27,337 nucleotides of DNA. It comes from Flavobacterium psychrophilum (lineage in GTDB: Bacteria; Bacteroidota; Bacteroidia; Flavobacteriales; Flavobacteriaceae). How positions within the stretch are numbered: position 1 is the stretch's first letter; every line of letters starts with the position of its first letter. The notes under the pieces are model-generated. The model had not been told where the DNA came from and made no database searches. It saw only the letters and a list, made by a program, of their open reading frames with translations. Shown here in pieces: positions 16,128 through 23,011 of the stretch. The stretch lies in contig CAMBOW010000015.1 of NCBI GenBank assembly GCA_945869365.1, forward strand, positions 1-27,337, read 5' to 3'. Position numbers and translations under genes: made by a program.

Positions 16128-17316
16128 TAAGTTCTTTTTCTCTCAAATACAAGGCGGTAAATATACTAAAAATAAAACATCCGAATTGGCGGTGAAAAAC
16201 ATTCTCAATCAATAAAATCGAAATAAATGCAACGCCAATTGCCACGGCATTAAAGCTGTTTCTAGCCTCGATAAAATAAAAAACCAAAAAGGAACCAAAC
16301 AAGAGTATGGCTGTAAAACCCCCAAGCAAAAACAAGTCTACAAACTGGCTGTGTGTATTAAAGTTTTGATAGAGAAACCATTGTTGTCTGGAATAATCTA
16401 GTACTGTTTCTTGGTAACAGTTGGTTAAACTTGTCTGAATCGCTGTGTTTGAATCTGTGCCAAATAGATAAGAAAAACTCGGCTGCTCGATTATTGATTT
16501 GACACAACCTAAAATAACCACGCGGGGCTCATATTGTTTAGTGGTTTCGATTGTTTTTTCTATGGACTTTTCGATAAAAAAGCGTTTTGAAATATTTTTA
16601 TTCACCGAGAAAAGCACCAAAACCGAAACGACCATCGCGGAAAAAAGGATGAGCTTGCGCTGAAAGGATAGTTTCGAATAAAGAAAAACATACAGTAAAA
16701 AAAGAAATAACAAGCTCAAAATCGAAATGCGGATGGATATAAATGAAATGAAAGCAACCGACAATACTAAACTAAACGCATACAGGTATTTCCATTTATC
16801 GGACTTTCGCAGCAGATCAAATGAGATAATTGAGCCAATAACACTAAAAATGCCCGCATACGGCCGCTCTAGAACTAATACATAATTTGTTGCCCAGCCG
16901 TCGGCAAAAGGGAAGTATCCAAAATTGGCGTGAAACTGCATTATTTTAAAACAAGAAAAAAGAATCGTAGTGTTAATCGTTAACAGCGCTGCATTTTTAA
17001 GCAACTGCAAACGATTGACTTTGTAGAATAAAATAGGCAGGATAATGAGATACAAGTATTTTTTGTAAAAGGTAAAATCTTGAACAAAAGTCCCATTATA
17101 AAGAGCCTGAAAAAACAAATAAGCGATTAAAAGGCTTAGAAAAAGAAAAGGCTTTGGGTAACTGGTTTGGTATTTGAATTGAAAATTAATGAGGTAAACT
17201 AGCAGTAAGAGCGCCAAAAGAAGGTTTGGAATACTGTTCGAAAAAGGCAAAAAAACGAGAATCAACGCACATAAATAATCGTACGAACTAGCACTAAAAT
17301 TTTTGATTTTATCCAT
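16108..17316 (-). CDS. O-antigen polymerase / ligase-like membrane protein (first of two)
   Basis: The product is 402 residues with about ten to eleven membrane segments. A large soluble loop lies around residues 270-335 (IEQPSFSYLFGTDSN through FNTHSQFVDLFLLGGF). A hydrophilic loop followed by NTHSQFVDLFLLGG is characteristic of the Wzy_C/WaaL superfamily, where the histidine-containing loop faces the periplasm. The protein could polymerise repeat units or ligate glycan to lipid A; sequence alone does not decide. I chose ATG 17316. The frame runs on to 17430, but that would overlap the GT2 gene by 80 nt and prepend a hydrophilic stretch. The 34 nt gap to the GT2 and 20 nt overlap with the next GT4 indicate one operon. 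Confidence 0.78.
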   Translation of the reverse strand: MDKIKNFSASSYDYLCALILVFLPFSNSIPNLLLALLLLVYLINFQFKYQTSYPKPFLFLSLLIAYLFFQALYNGTFVQDFTFYKKYLYLIILPILFYKVNRLQLLKNAALLTINTTILFSCFKIMQFHANFGYFPFADGWATNYVLVLERPYAGIFSVIGSIISFDLLRKSDKWKYLYAFSLVLSVAFISFISIRISILSLLFLFLLYVFLYSKLSFQRKLILFSAMVVSVLVLFSVNKNISKRFFIEKSIEKTIETTKQYEPRVVILGCVKSIIEQPSFSYLFGTDSNTAIQTSLTNCYQETVLDYSRQQWFLYQNFNTHSQFVDLFLLGGFTAILLFGSFLVFYFIEARNSFNAVAIGVAFISILLIENVFHRQFGCFIFSIFTALYLREKELNGKTQT

Positions 17317-17350
17317 ACTGTTGTGTAAAATTACTTCTAAATTGTCTTCT

Positions 17351-18151
17351 TTATTTGAAAAGTCTTTTCTTAATGCTGATAATTGTTTTGTTGGGAACAA
17401 GGTATAAAATATAGTTTCGAATGAACCCATAGACCGGATAGAAGCCGAAGTAGAAATTGTCTTTAATCACAGCTAATCGCGCGGAAGCCTGTCTTTTTCT
17501 ATTTTTAAGCGACATGCTGTTTGGATTTAATTCTTTCTCCAATAAAAACTGGTCAATATTTGAAATCTTAAATTCTTTGAGCACTTCAAAATAAAAGGCG
17601 TAATCTTCTGTATAATATTTTGTGGGGTAGCTGCCTATTTTGTTGAGTATTTCGGTTTTGAACATGATCGTGGGATGAATTACCGTTGAGGAGCTCACAA
17701 ACATTCTGTTTTTCATCTGACTAGGATCAGTGGGCACTTTGATGTTGAACAAGAAATTGCCTTGTAAGTCTTTTACAATAATATTGGAACCTACTAGATA
17801 TATGTCAGGGTTGTTTCTAAGAAAATTGGCTTGAGCCTGAAACCGATTATTCAAACAAATATCGCCAGCATCAAGGCGCGCGATGTATTTATATTCCTTA
17901 TTCTTGAGGTATTCTAGTCCAAAATTTAAGGCCTTTGTAATGCCTCCATTTTCTTTCATGTACAGAAAGTACAGTTGGCCTTTCCCTTTGAAACTAGCTT
18001 GTAATTCCGCTTCGTTTAGCAAATCGGACGTGCTGCCGTCGTCAATAATTAACACATCAATTTCTTCGTGTGCTGAAATTACATTTAACGATTTTTTTAA
18101 GCCCCTTGCGTCATTATAGTTGGGCATTAAAAGCACAATTTCATTTTTCAT
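17351..18151 (-). CDS. Glycosyltransferase family 2
   Basis: The product is 266 residues of GT-A fold. The N-terminus IVLLMPNYNDARGLKKSL and DVLIIDDGSTSD near residues 32-43 form the nucleotide-binding part. NGGITKALNFGLE near residue 68 and the DXD-type motif ARLDAGD near residue 92 bind donor and metal. TEDYAFYFEVL near residue 183 supplies the usual ED acidic pair of the catalytic base region. It probably adds one sugar of the repeat unit at the cytoplasmic face of the membrane. The start overlaps the upstream polymerase/ligase-like gene by 11 nt, consistent with coupled translation in the minus-strand operon. Confidence 0.9.
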   Translation of the reverse strand: MKNEIVLLMPNYNDARGLKKSLNVISAHEEIDVLIIDDGSTSDLLNEAELQASFKGKGQLYFLYMKENGGITKALNFGLEYLKNKEYKYIARLDAGDICLNNRFQAQANFLRNNPDIYLVGSNIIVKDLQGNFLFNIKVPTDPSQMKNRMFVSSSTVIHPTIMFKTEILNKIGSYPTKYYTEDYAFYFEVLKEFKISNIDQFLLEKELNPNSMSLKNRKRQASARLAVIKDNFYFGFYPVYGFIRNYILYLVPNKTIISIKKRLFK

Positions 18152-19538
18152 CTACCGGTATGTTTTGTTTCTTGGATAGTTTGATTAAGATGGCTATGCT
18201 CAACCAAAAACCATACATTCTAAACGTGTCTAATTGCAGCCAATTTAGTATAAATCCAGAAAATGAAATGAGTAAAATTATGGCTAGTGTTTTGTCTATC
18301 TGATTTGTGCTTTCTTTGATTCTCTTTTTGGTGAGATGGACTACATTATAGAGCAGATAAATAAAAAGCAAAAAACCGATAATGCCTGTCTCGGCCAATA
18401 GTCGAATATACATGTTATAGCCCGGCGGAAACATCGGATTGGTTTTGTCTAGGTATAGATTTTTAAATTCAAAATTGTCTCGCACAGCCCAAGATGGATA
18501 ATAGTGTCTGGCATAATACCCTTGCTGACCAAACCCAACTCCAACAATTGGGTTTTGGGTAAATACCACAAAATTGGCATACTGTATTCCGAAACGGGAC
18601 TTGTTGGAAATATTTGTTTTTAAATTTCCTCGAAAATCCAAAGACTCTATTTTTTTCTCAACATCTTTAACAATCTTATCTCCATTAGAAATTAAGATTA
18701 AAGAGCTCAGTAAAAAAACAGTTGCGATTGAATAGCCAATTGCGCGTATTCGTTGTTGTTTAGACAGTATTATGGATAAAAAAACGATCAGTTGAAAGAC
18801 GATAACAATCAAGGCGGTTCTTGAGCCAGAGAAATAAGTGAGTATAAGCACCCCTGCCGTTGGGATGTACTTAACTGGTCCTTTGTTTGTGAGGATATAA
18901 CTAAACATCCATCCGGCAGCTGAAATCAAAAATGTAGCCAATGCCGGAGCCTCAAAGCAAACCGATGAAACTCTATTGCTGGAATCCTGGGTAAATTCTA
19001 CAAAAGGAAAATACTCAAAAAACTTCAAGATTTTGTAGGCGGGATAAAACCCGAAAGAGAGGTATAAAATCTCAAAAAAAGCATAGACCGAAACGGCTAT
19101 AAATGAGTACAAAAAAACACGCCTGATTTGAATAAGTATTTGTTGCTTTTCCATTTTGACAACAACATTCCAATACAACAAAAACAAGAGAATACTAGAT
19201 AATATCAAAGCAAAATACTGCCTGATGAACCTATTTATTCCGCCAGTTCTTTTGTAGTAACTTTCAAAAATTGAAGGAAGATTAAACAAGGTTGCTAGAA
19301 CACACCAAGCCAGAAAAATAACAAGAAGTTGAAACACAAAACTGGTATAGGGAATAGAAAATCTTTTGGTTTTATACGCATCATACAGTAACATAATAAA
19401 AGCCAAAAACAGAAAATGTGCGCCATGCTCCCCTTTAAATTCTCCCAAGAATTGAATGCCTTCAAAAGAATTGAAAGGAATAAAAAAAACACCCACAAAG
19501 AACATGAATACATAGAGTTTTCTTGAAGTAACTGCCAT
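18141..19538 (-). CDS. O-antigen polymerase / ligase-like membrane protein (second of two)
   Basis: The product is 465 residues with about eleven to twelve membrane segments. A long periplasmic-type loop lies around residues 325-395, containing TNISNKSRFGIQYANF, NPIVGVGFGQQGYYARHYYP and FPPGYNMYIRLLAETGIIGF. The NPIxGVGFG motif followed by NxxxRLLAETGIIGF is the signature region of the Wzy_C superfamily. The protein is larger than its neighbour at 16108-17316 and clearly distinct from it. One of the two is likely the Wzy polymerase and the other may be a ligase or act on another glycan; the assignment is inference. The start ATG 19538 leaves 2 nt to the flippase stop; the longer frame would overlap that gene by 61 nt. 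Confidence 0.82.
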   Translation of the reverse strand: MAVTSRKLYVFMFFVGVFFIPFNSFEGIQFLGEFKGEHGAHFLFLAFIMLLYDAYKTKRFSIPYTSFVFQLLVIFLAWCVLATLFNLPSIFESYYKRTGGINRFIRQYFALILSSILLFLLYWNVVVKMEKQQILIQIRRVFLYSFIAVSVYAFFEILYLSFGFYPAYKILKFFEYFPFVEFTQDSSNRVSSVCFEAPALATFLISAAGWMFSYILTNKGPVKYIPTAGVLILTYFSGSRTALIVIVFQLIVFLSIILSKQQRIRAIGYSIATVFLLSSLILISNGDKIVKDVEKKIESLDFRGNLKTNISNKSRFGIQYANFVVFTQNPIVGVGFGQQGYYARHYYPSWAVRDNFEFKNLYLDKTNPMFPPGYNMYIRLLAETGIIGFLLFIYLLYNVVHLTKKRIKESTNQIDKTLAIILLISFSGFILNWLQLDTFRMYGFWLSIAILIKLSKKQNIPVDEK

Positions 19539-19540
19539 AT

Positions 19541-20767
19541 TTATAGCTTGTTTTGTTGATGAAGCAATAATTGTCTGTGTATAAAACACCGAAAACACCA
19601 CACTAAAATTACACAGATAAGAATTGATTCTATGGTGTGAGAAAAATAATTGGCAAACAGCAAAACAATAGTAGTGAATATCACAATAAAAACATTTGAT
19701 ATCCTCAGGTAAGTAATCGTGCTTTTTGCCTCAAATGCCGATAATATAGAGGAAGAATAGAGCCGAATTATCCCGATTAGCAATAGCAGAGAAATGATTT
19801 TGTAATTGGTAAACTGATATTTCAATACGTGATAGTAATTAAGCCCGGTGGTGAATAAAAATAAAGAAATGGCCAGGAAAATTCCAAGAAGAATTATTTT
19901 CCTATTAAATTGTTTATAGTACTCAAGACTGAAGTTGGTTTTGAAAAAAATTAATTGTTTGAAACCCAGATAGTTTTGAAGAATAGCATAGGGCGCCAAA
20001 AAAAAATTGGAAAGGTAAAAGAACTCGCCCAAGGTGATGTAATTAAACTTCTTCTCGATAATAAACCGATCGGCAAATGTGATCAATGAAAAAGACGCGA
20101 TCGCAATAAAAAAATTAAAGGCGGTGGCTAGTATTTCTTTAGTCGATGCGGGTTTGTTAAATGTGAATTTTATATGTCGAAACACATAAAAAAGAGCTAG
20201 AGCAAAAAAAAGAATTATCGTAAAACATAAAAAACGAATGAACACGTCTAGCTGCTCTAAAGGCTTAAAGTAGAATAGTAAAGCTAAAATAAGCAATGCT
20301 ATTTTCCAGTAGTTGGCGATAACTTGCGCCAACAAAAAATTTGAATTAAGCCGCAATACATTATGAAGAAACAAAGACGAAATGATGCTAAAGCTTGTTA
20401 AAAACAACAAAACGCTATTAATTTCGATCTCAGGATAATTTCTTTTTAAAAAAATTGTACTAACAATTGTTGAAAGCAAAACTACACAGCCTATAAGCGC
20501 CAATTGTATTTTTTGCGTGTCTATTTCGTTTTTATCTTTTGCAATGGAGAACCTCAAAAAAACTTGTTCCATTCCCAAGATTCCTAAAACAAAAATTAAA
20601 GAGATGTAGGTGATAATTATTGAATATTGGCCGTAATAGAACGAACTCAACACTTCTTTCATTACAATGTTGGCCAAAAAAAAACTGATTGCCCCTATTG
20701 CTATTAGCAACAAAGACAGGTGTCTGTAGAAATAGTTGTGGATTTTTTTTATCAAAAGTTGACACAC
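19541..20767 (-). CDS. Oligosaccharide flippase-like membrane protein (Wzx-type)
   Basis: The product is 408 residues with about twelve predicted membrane segments and short loops, the size and topology of MATE/MVF-fold polysaccharide flippases. The N-terminal region SFFLANIVMKEVLSSFYYGQYSIIITYISLIFV is typical of the polysaccharide_synt group, where the first helices include a conserved gly/tyr turn. Wzx proteins move the lipid-linked repeat unit across the inner membrane. Sequence similarity between families is low, so the call rests on topology and on position with a polymerase-like gene downstream (2 nt gap). The start is GTG 20767 or the TTG four codons later; an ATG at 20769 is out of frame. 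A hairpin lies upstream between this gene and the lipoprotein. Confidence 0.75.
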   Translation of the reverse strand: MCQLLIKKIHNYFYRHLSLLLIAIGAISFFLANIVMKEVLSSFYYGQYSIIITYISLIFVLGILGMEQVFLRFSIAKDKNEIDTQKIQLALIGCVVLLSTIVSTIFLKRNYPEIEINSVLLFLTSFSIISSLFLHNVLRLNSNFLLAQVIANYWKIALLILALLFYFKPLEQLDVFIRFLCFTIILFFALALFYVFRHIKFTFNKPASTKEILATAFNFFIAIASFSLITFADRFIIEKKFNYITLGEFFYLSNFFLAPYAILQNYLGFKQLIFFKTNFSLEYYKQFNRKIILLGIFLAISLFLFTTGLNYYHVLKYQFTNYKIISLLLLIGIIRLYSSSILSAFEAKSTITYLRISNVFIVIFTTIVLLFANYFSHTIESILICVILVWCFRCFIHRQLLLHQQNKL

Positions 20768-20778
20768 ATTAATAAAGA

Positions 20779-20806
20779 AAGGTTAACTCACAATTGAATT
20801 AACCTT
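20779..20806 (-). terminator. Inverted repeat between lipoprotein and flippase genes
   Basis: AAGGTTAA and TTAACCTT form perfect 8 nt arms around a 12 nt loop. On the minus strand the hairpin is followed by a T-rich stretch (TTTCTTTATT). It lies 12 nt upstream of the flippase GTG. It may end or attenuate transcription from the lipoprotein promoter, although no separate flippase promoter was recognised. Confidence 0.4.
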
Positions 20807-20835
20807 CTTTTAAAGTTTAGTTTCTGTTCAATATT

Positions 20836-21369
20836 TTATTTAACAGCAATCTTTGCAAGCTCTGGATAAAAGGCTGGCTTTGTATCAAAATATGGATCGT
20901 AATTTCCTTTTTCGTCTTGCTTGAAGGTATATTGCTTCGATGCTTCGTTAGATGTAATGAACTGATTAGACGAAAAAAAGGTGTTTACTTGATCTTGTAG
21001 AATATCAAAATTCTTGTCTAGATAAGAAAGGGTAATCTTCTTAATTTCTAAACTTTTTAAATTTTTAAATTCATTTCTGCCTATATCAAATCTCAAATCA
21101 TTAGGCACTACACCTTCGGGAAGGTTAAAAACTACGGTTTGAACATCTTTGCTTCCTTTTATGCCGGCCCAAACAGCTTTTTCTTCTACAAACCATTCGT
21201 TTGTTCCGTCTTTGTAATAAAAAATCAATTCGTCATCGGTTGGGATAATTAAATCTACTTTAATATCAAAGGTTTTTGGTTTTGGAGCCTCTTCCGCTAC
21301 AGGATTGGCTTCTTTTTTACAAGAAAGTAAAGCTACACAAACTAAGAATAAGATAAATTTTGTTTTCAT
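20836..21369 (-). CDS. Uncharacterised lipoprotein at the head of the polysaccharide cassette
   Basis: The product is 177 residues. The N-terminus MKTKFILFLVCVALLSCKKE is a lipoprotein signal with lipobox ALLSC and the lipidated Cys at residue 17, followed by a proline/alanine/glutamate-rich linker (ANPVAEEAPKPK). The rest is a compact domain of alternating strands with aromatic residues, for example KVDLIIPTDDELIFYYKDG and LEIKKITLSYLDKNFDIL. I do not recognise a family. The paired lysines after the Cys fit many Bacteroidota lipoproteins, but localisation is not certain. It starts 17 nt after a good -7 box and could be co-transcribed with the flippase, past a weak hairpin. An accessory role in glycan export or assembly is only suggested by position. 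Confidence 0.75.
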   Translation of the reverse strand: MKTKFILFLVCVALLSCKKEANPVAEEAPKPKTFDIKVDLIIPTDDELIFYYKDGTNEWFVEEKAVWAGIKGSKDVQTVVFNLPEGVVPNDLRFDIGRNEFKNLKSLEIKKITLSYLDKNFDILQDQVNTFFSSNQFITSNEASKQYTFKQDEKGNYDPYFDTKPAFYPELAKIAVK

Positions 21370-21386
21370 TTTTATAAATATTTGTG

Positions 21387-21394
21387 CAAAGTTA
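21387..21394 (-). promoter_or_regulatory. Bacteroidota -7 box (TAACTTTG) for the lipoprotein and cassette
   Basis: The plus strand reads CAAAGTTA, giving TAACTTTG on the minus strand, an exact TAnnTTTG match ending 17 nt before the ATG at 21369. It is the only convincing promoter seen upstream of the seven-gene minus-strand cassette. Confidence 0.6.
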
Positions 21395-21605
21395 AATTTT
21401 TTTTAATTCTAAAAATAAAAATATCAAAAAAACATCCCTTGAAATACCTTATAAAAAGGTGGTTAAGCAAATTAATTTATGTGTTTTATTCTTTTATTTC
21501 AGTCCTTAATCAATATTGTTTTTTCGGAACATTTGTTTGAATTTACTGGAGATAAGATCTACTTAATTGCAAAGCTGCAGTTCAATTAACACCAAAAGAA
21601 AAAAC

Positions 21606-21613
21606 TATATTTG
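21606..21613 (+). promoter_or_regulatory. Bacteroidota -7 box (TATATTTG) for the acyltransferase gene
   Basis: TATATTTG matches TAnnTTTG and ends 32 nt before the ATG at 21646. The rest of the 276 nt divergent spacer (21370-21645) is AT-rich and holds no gene that I can support. Confidence 0.55.
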
Positions 21614-21645
21614 CCTAGTAACACACTTAAAATGCATTTGCTACA

Positions 21646-22725
21646 ATGATAATTTCCAAAGAAAAGTTTCACAGTTTTGACGCACTACGTTTTTTTTCGT
21701 TTTTTATTGTTTTTTTATCTCACTTGCCTTATGCCCTATTTAACAACTTAGATTTTTTAAACGTCGACGGCACAATAGGTGTGTATTTCTTTTTCACATT
21801 GAGCGGATTTCTTATTACCTATATTTTACTTTTTGAAAAAACTACCGCTAACGCCTTTAATTTTAAAAATTTCTTTGCCCGACGTGTTCTAAGAATTTGG
21901 CCGCTCTATTATTTTGTTTTATTGTTTGCATTCTGTTCGTCATTTATTATAGCATTCTTACAATTGCCCTCAAGCGATATTGGCTATGATCCCAATTGGC
22001 TCATGTCTGCTTTGTTTTTAGAAAACTACATGGTAATCTACCATAACGGGTATGCAAATGTGTCGCCTTTGCCTGTTCTGTGGTCGTTATGTGTTGAAGA
22101 GCATTTCTACATCATTTGGGGGGTCTTGCTTTATTTTCTTAAAATAAAAAGAGTGCCTGCCGTTATTCTTGTTTTTATTGGAATAGCAATCATTTCAAGA
22201 ATCATCTTTTACAACCACAATTTGCTTTTTAAAGACATTCTAACCAATATTGATTTTTTTATGTTTGGTGCGATTCCTGCCTATTTAGTTATTACGGCTA
22301 AAGAAAAAACAATTCAGTTTGTGAATAAAGTCCCGTTGTTTTTTAAAGTGTTGCTTATTATTGCCACTCTTGCTTATGTTTTTGCTTCGTCACACCTTGT
22401 GTTTGAATACAGCAAATTAGCAAACCCTTTAATTTTTGGATTACTTTTTTCGGCCATACTTTTTGTGTTTATTCCAATGGAAAATAAATTAAAAATAAGT
22501 GATTCAAGTGTTTTTTCTCGATTAGGCCTTTATACGTATAGTCTTTATTTAATTCACGTTATTGTGATTCATCTCGTTATTCAGTTGTTTAATAAATTCC
22601 AAATTAACTTTGAACACAATAGCTTGTATTTTATATTTCTTGCGCTAGGAATTACAATTCTTGCAAGTTATTTGTCTTATATTCTGATCGAAAAACCTTT
22701 TTTACGATTGAAAAAATATTTTTAA
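21646..22725 (+). CDS. Acyltransferase family 3 (OafA/YrhL-like) membrane protein
   Basis: The product is 359 residues with about ten membrane segments. Family motifs are visible in order: FDALRFFSFFIVFLSH at residues 9-24 with the conserved histidine, GVYFFFTLSGFLITYIL near residue 45, RRVLRIWPLYY near residue 78, and LWSLCVEEHFYIIWG near residue 145. The C-terminus has YSLYLIHVIVIHLVIQ and ends IEKPFLRLKKYF, also typical. These enzymes transfer acetyl or other acyl groups to sugars from the cytoplasmic side, commonly O-acetylating O-antigen or capsule. No SGNH domain is attached. It is transcribed away from the cassette under its own promoter. It probably decorates the same polysaccharide, which is inference. 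Its stop shares TTAA with the end of a decayed minus-strand remnant. Confidence 0.9.
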   Translation: MIISKEKFHSFDALRFFSFFIVFLSHLPYALFNNLDFLNVDGTIGVYFFFTLSGFLITYILLFEKTTANAFNFKNFFARRVLRIWPLYYFVLLFAFCSSFIIAFLQLPSSDIGYDPNWLMSALFLENYMVIYHNGYANVSPLPVLWSLCVEEHFYIIWGVLLYFLKIKRVPAVILVFIGIAIISRIIFYNHNLLFKDILTNIDFFMFGAIPAYLVITAKEKTIQFVNKVPLFFKVLLIIATLAYVFASSHLVFEYSKLANPLIFGLLFSAILFVFIPMENKLKISDSSVFSRLGLYTYSLYLIHVIVIHLVIQLFNKFQINFEHNSLYFIFLALGITILASYLSYILIEKPFLRLKKYF

Positions 22726-22975
22726 GTGGCGTCTTCCTGCCATGAATCATAAAAAACATTTTGTTTTAACAATAGGATTCTATGTGCTTTCATGCCGTAA
22801 TTAAAAAATTTATAACTCCCTAAAAAGCCTTTAGATAATTCGTCTTCTGCTTTTTTTGGTGACGGCTTTTTAAAAAAATTGATTCGGTTTTAATCAAATA
22901 TAACACTGAATTGTGCCATTCATAGTTCTTTTTGTGCTTTGTGTCGAAAAAAAGATGGGGTAAAGACCAAATTAT
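22722..22975 (-). pseudogene. Decayed coding remnant downstream of the acyltransferase gene
   Basis: The interval between the acyltransferase and the CotH gene holds no intact gene. On the minus strand, a frame from 22975 reads SLPHLFFDTKHKKNYEWHNS and then VLYLIKTESIF. The overlapping frame ending at 22722 (open from 22889, 55 codons) carries on with FKKPSPKKAEDELSKGFLGS, KFFNYGMKAHRILLLKQNV and FYDSWQEDAT. The change of frame falls at a run of seven T (plus A run 22872-22878), so loss of one base from eight would explain it. No start codon is present, so this looks like the 3' end of a larger gene truncated at about 22975. The family is not recognised. Its stop overlaps the acyltransferase stop by 4 nt. 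Chance openness cannot be excluded. Confidence 0.42.
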
Positions 22976-23011
22976 TTACATTCGCCCACCAATTTAAAAA
23001 CCTACACAGGG

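Noticed and set aside
17317..17430. Longer start for the first polymerase/ligase-like protein
   Set aside because: It would overlap the GT2 gene by 80 nt and add a charged segment unlike the family. ATG 17316 gives normal spacing.
21441..21460. Short inverted repeat ACCTT/AAGGT in the acyltransferase-lipoprotein spacer
   Set aside because: The arms are only five bases and no T run follows directly, so no function is supported.
22895..22902. Minus-strand TATATTTG resembling a -7 box inside the right-hand remnant
   Set aside because: No ATG, GTG or TTG follows until an internal ATG at 22793. The match is likely chance in AT-rich DNA.
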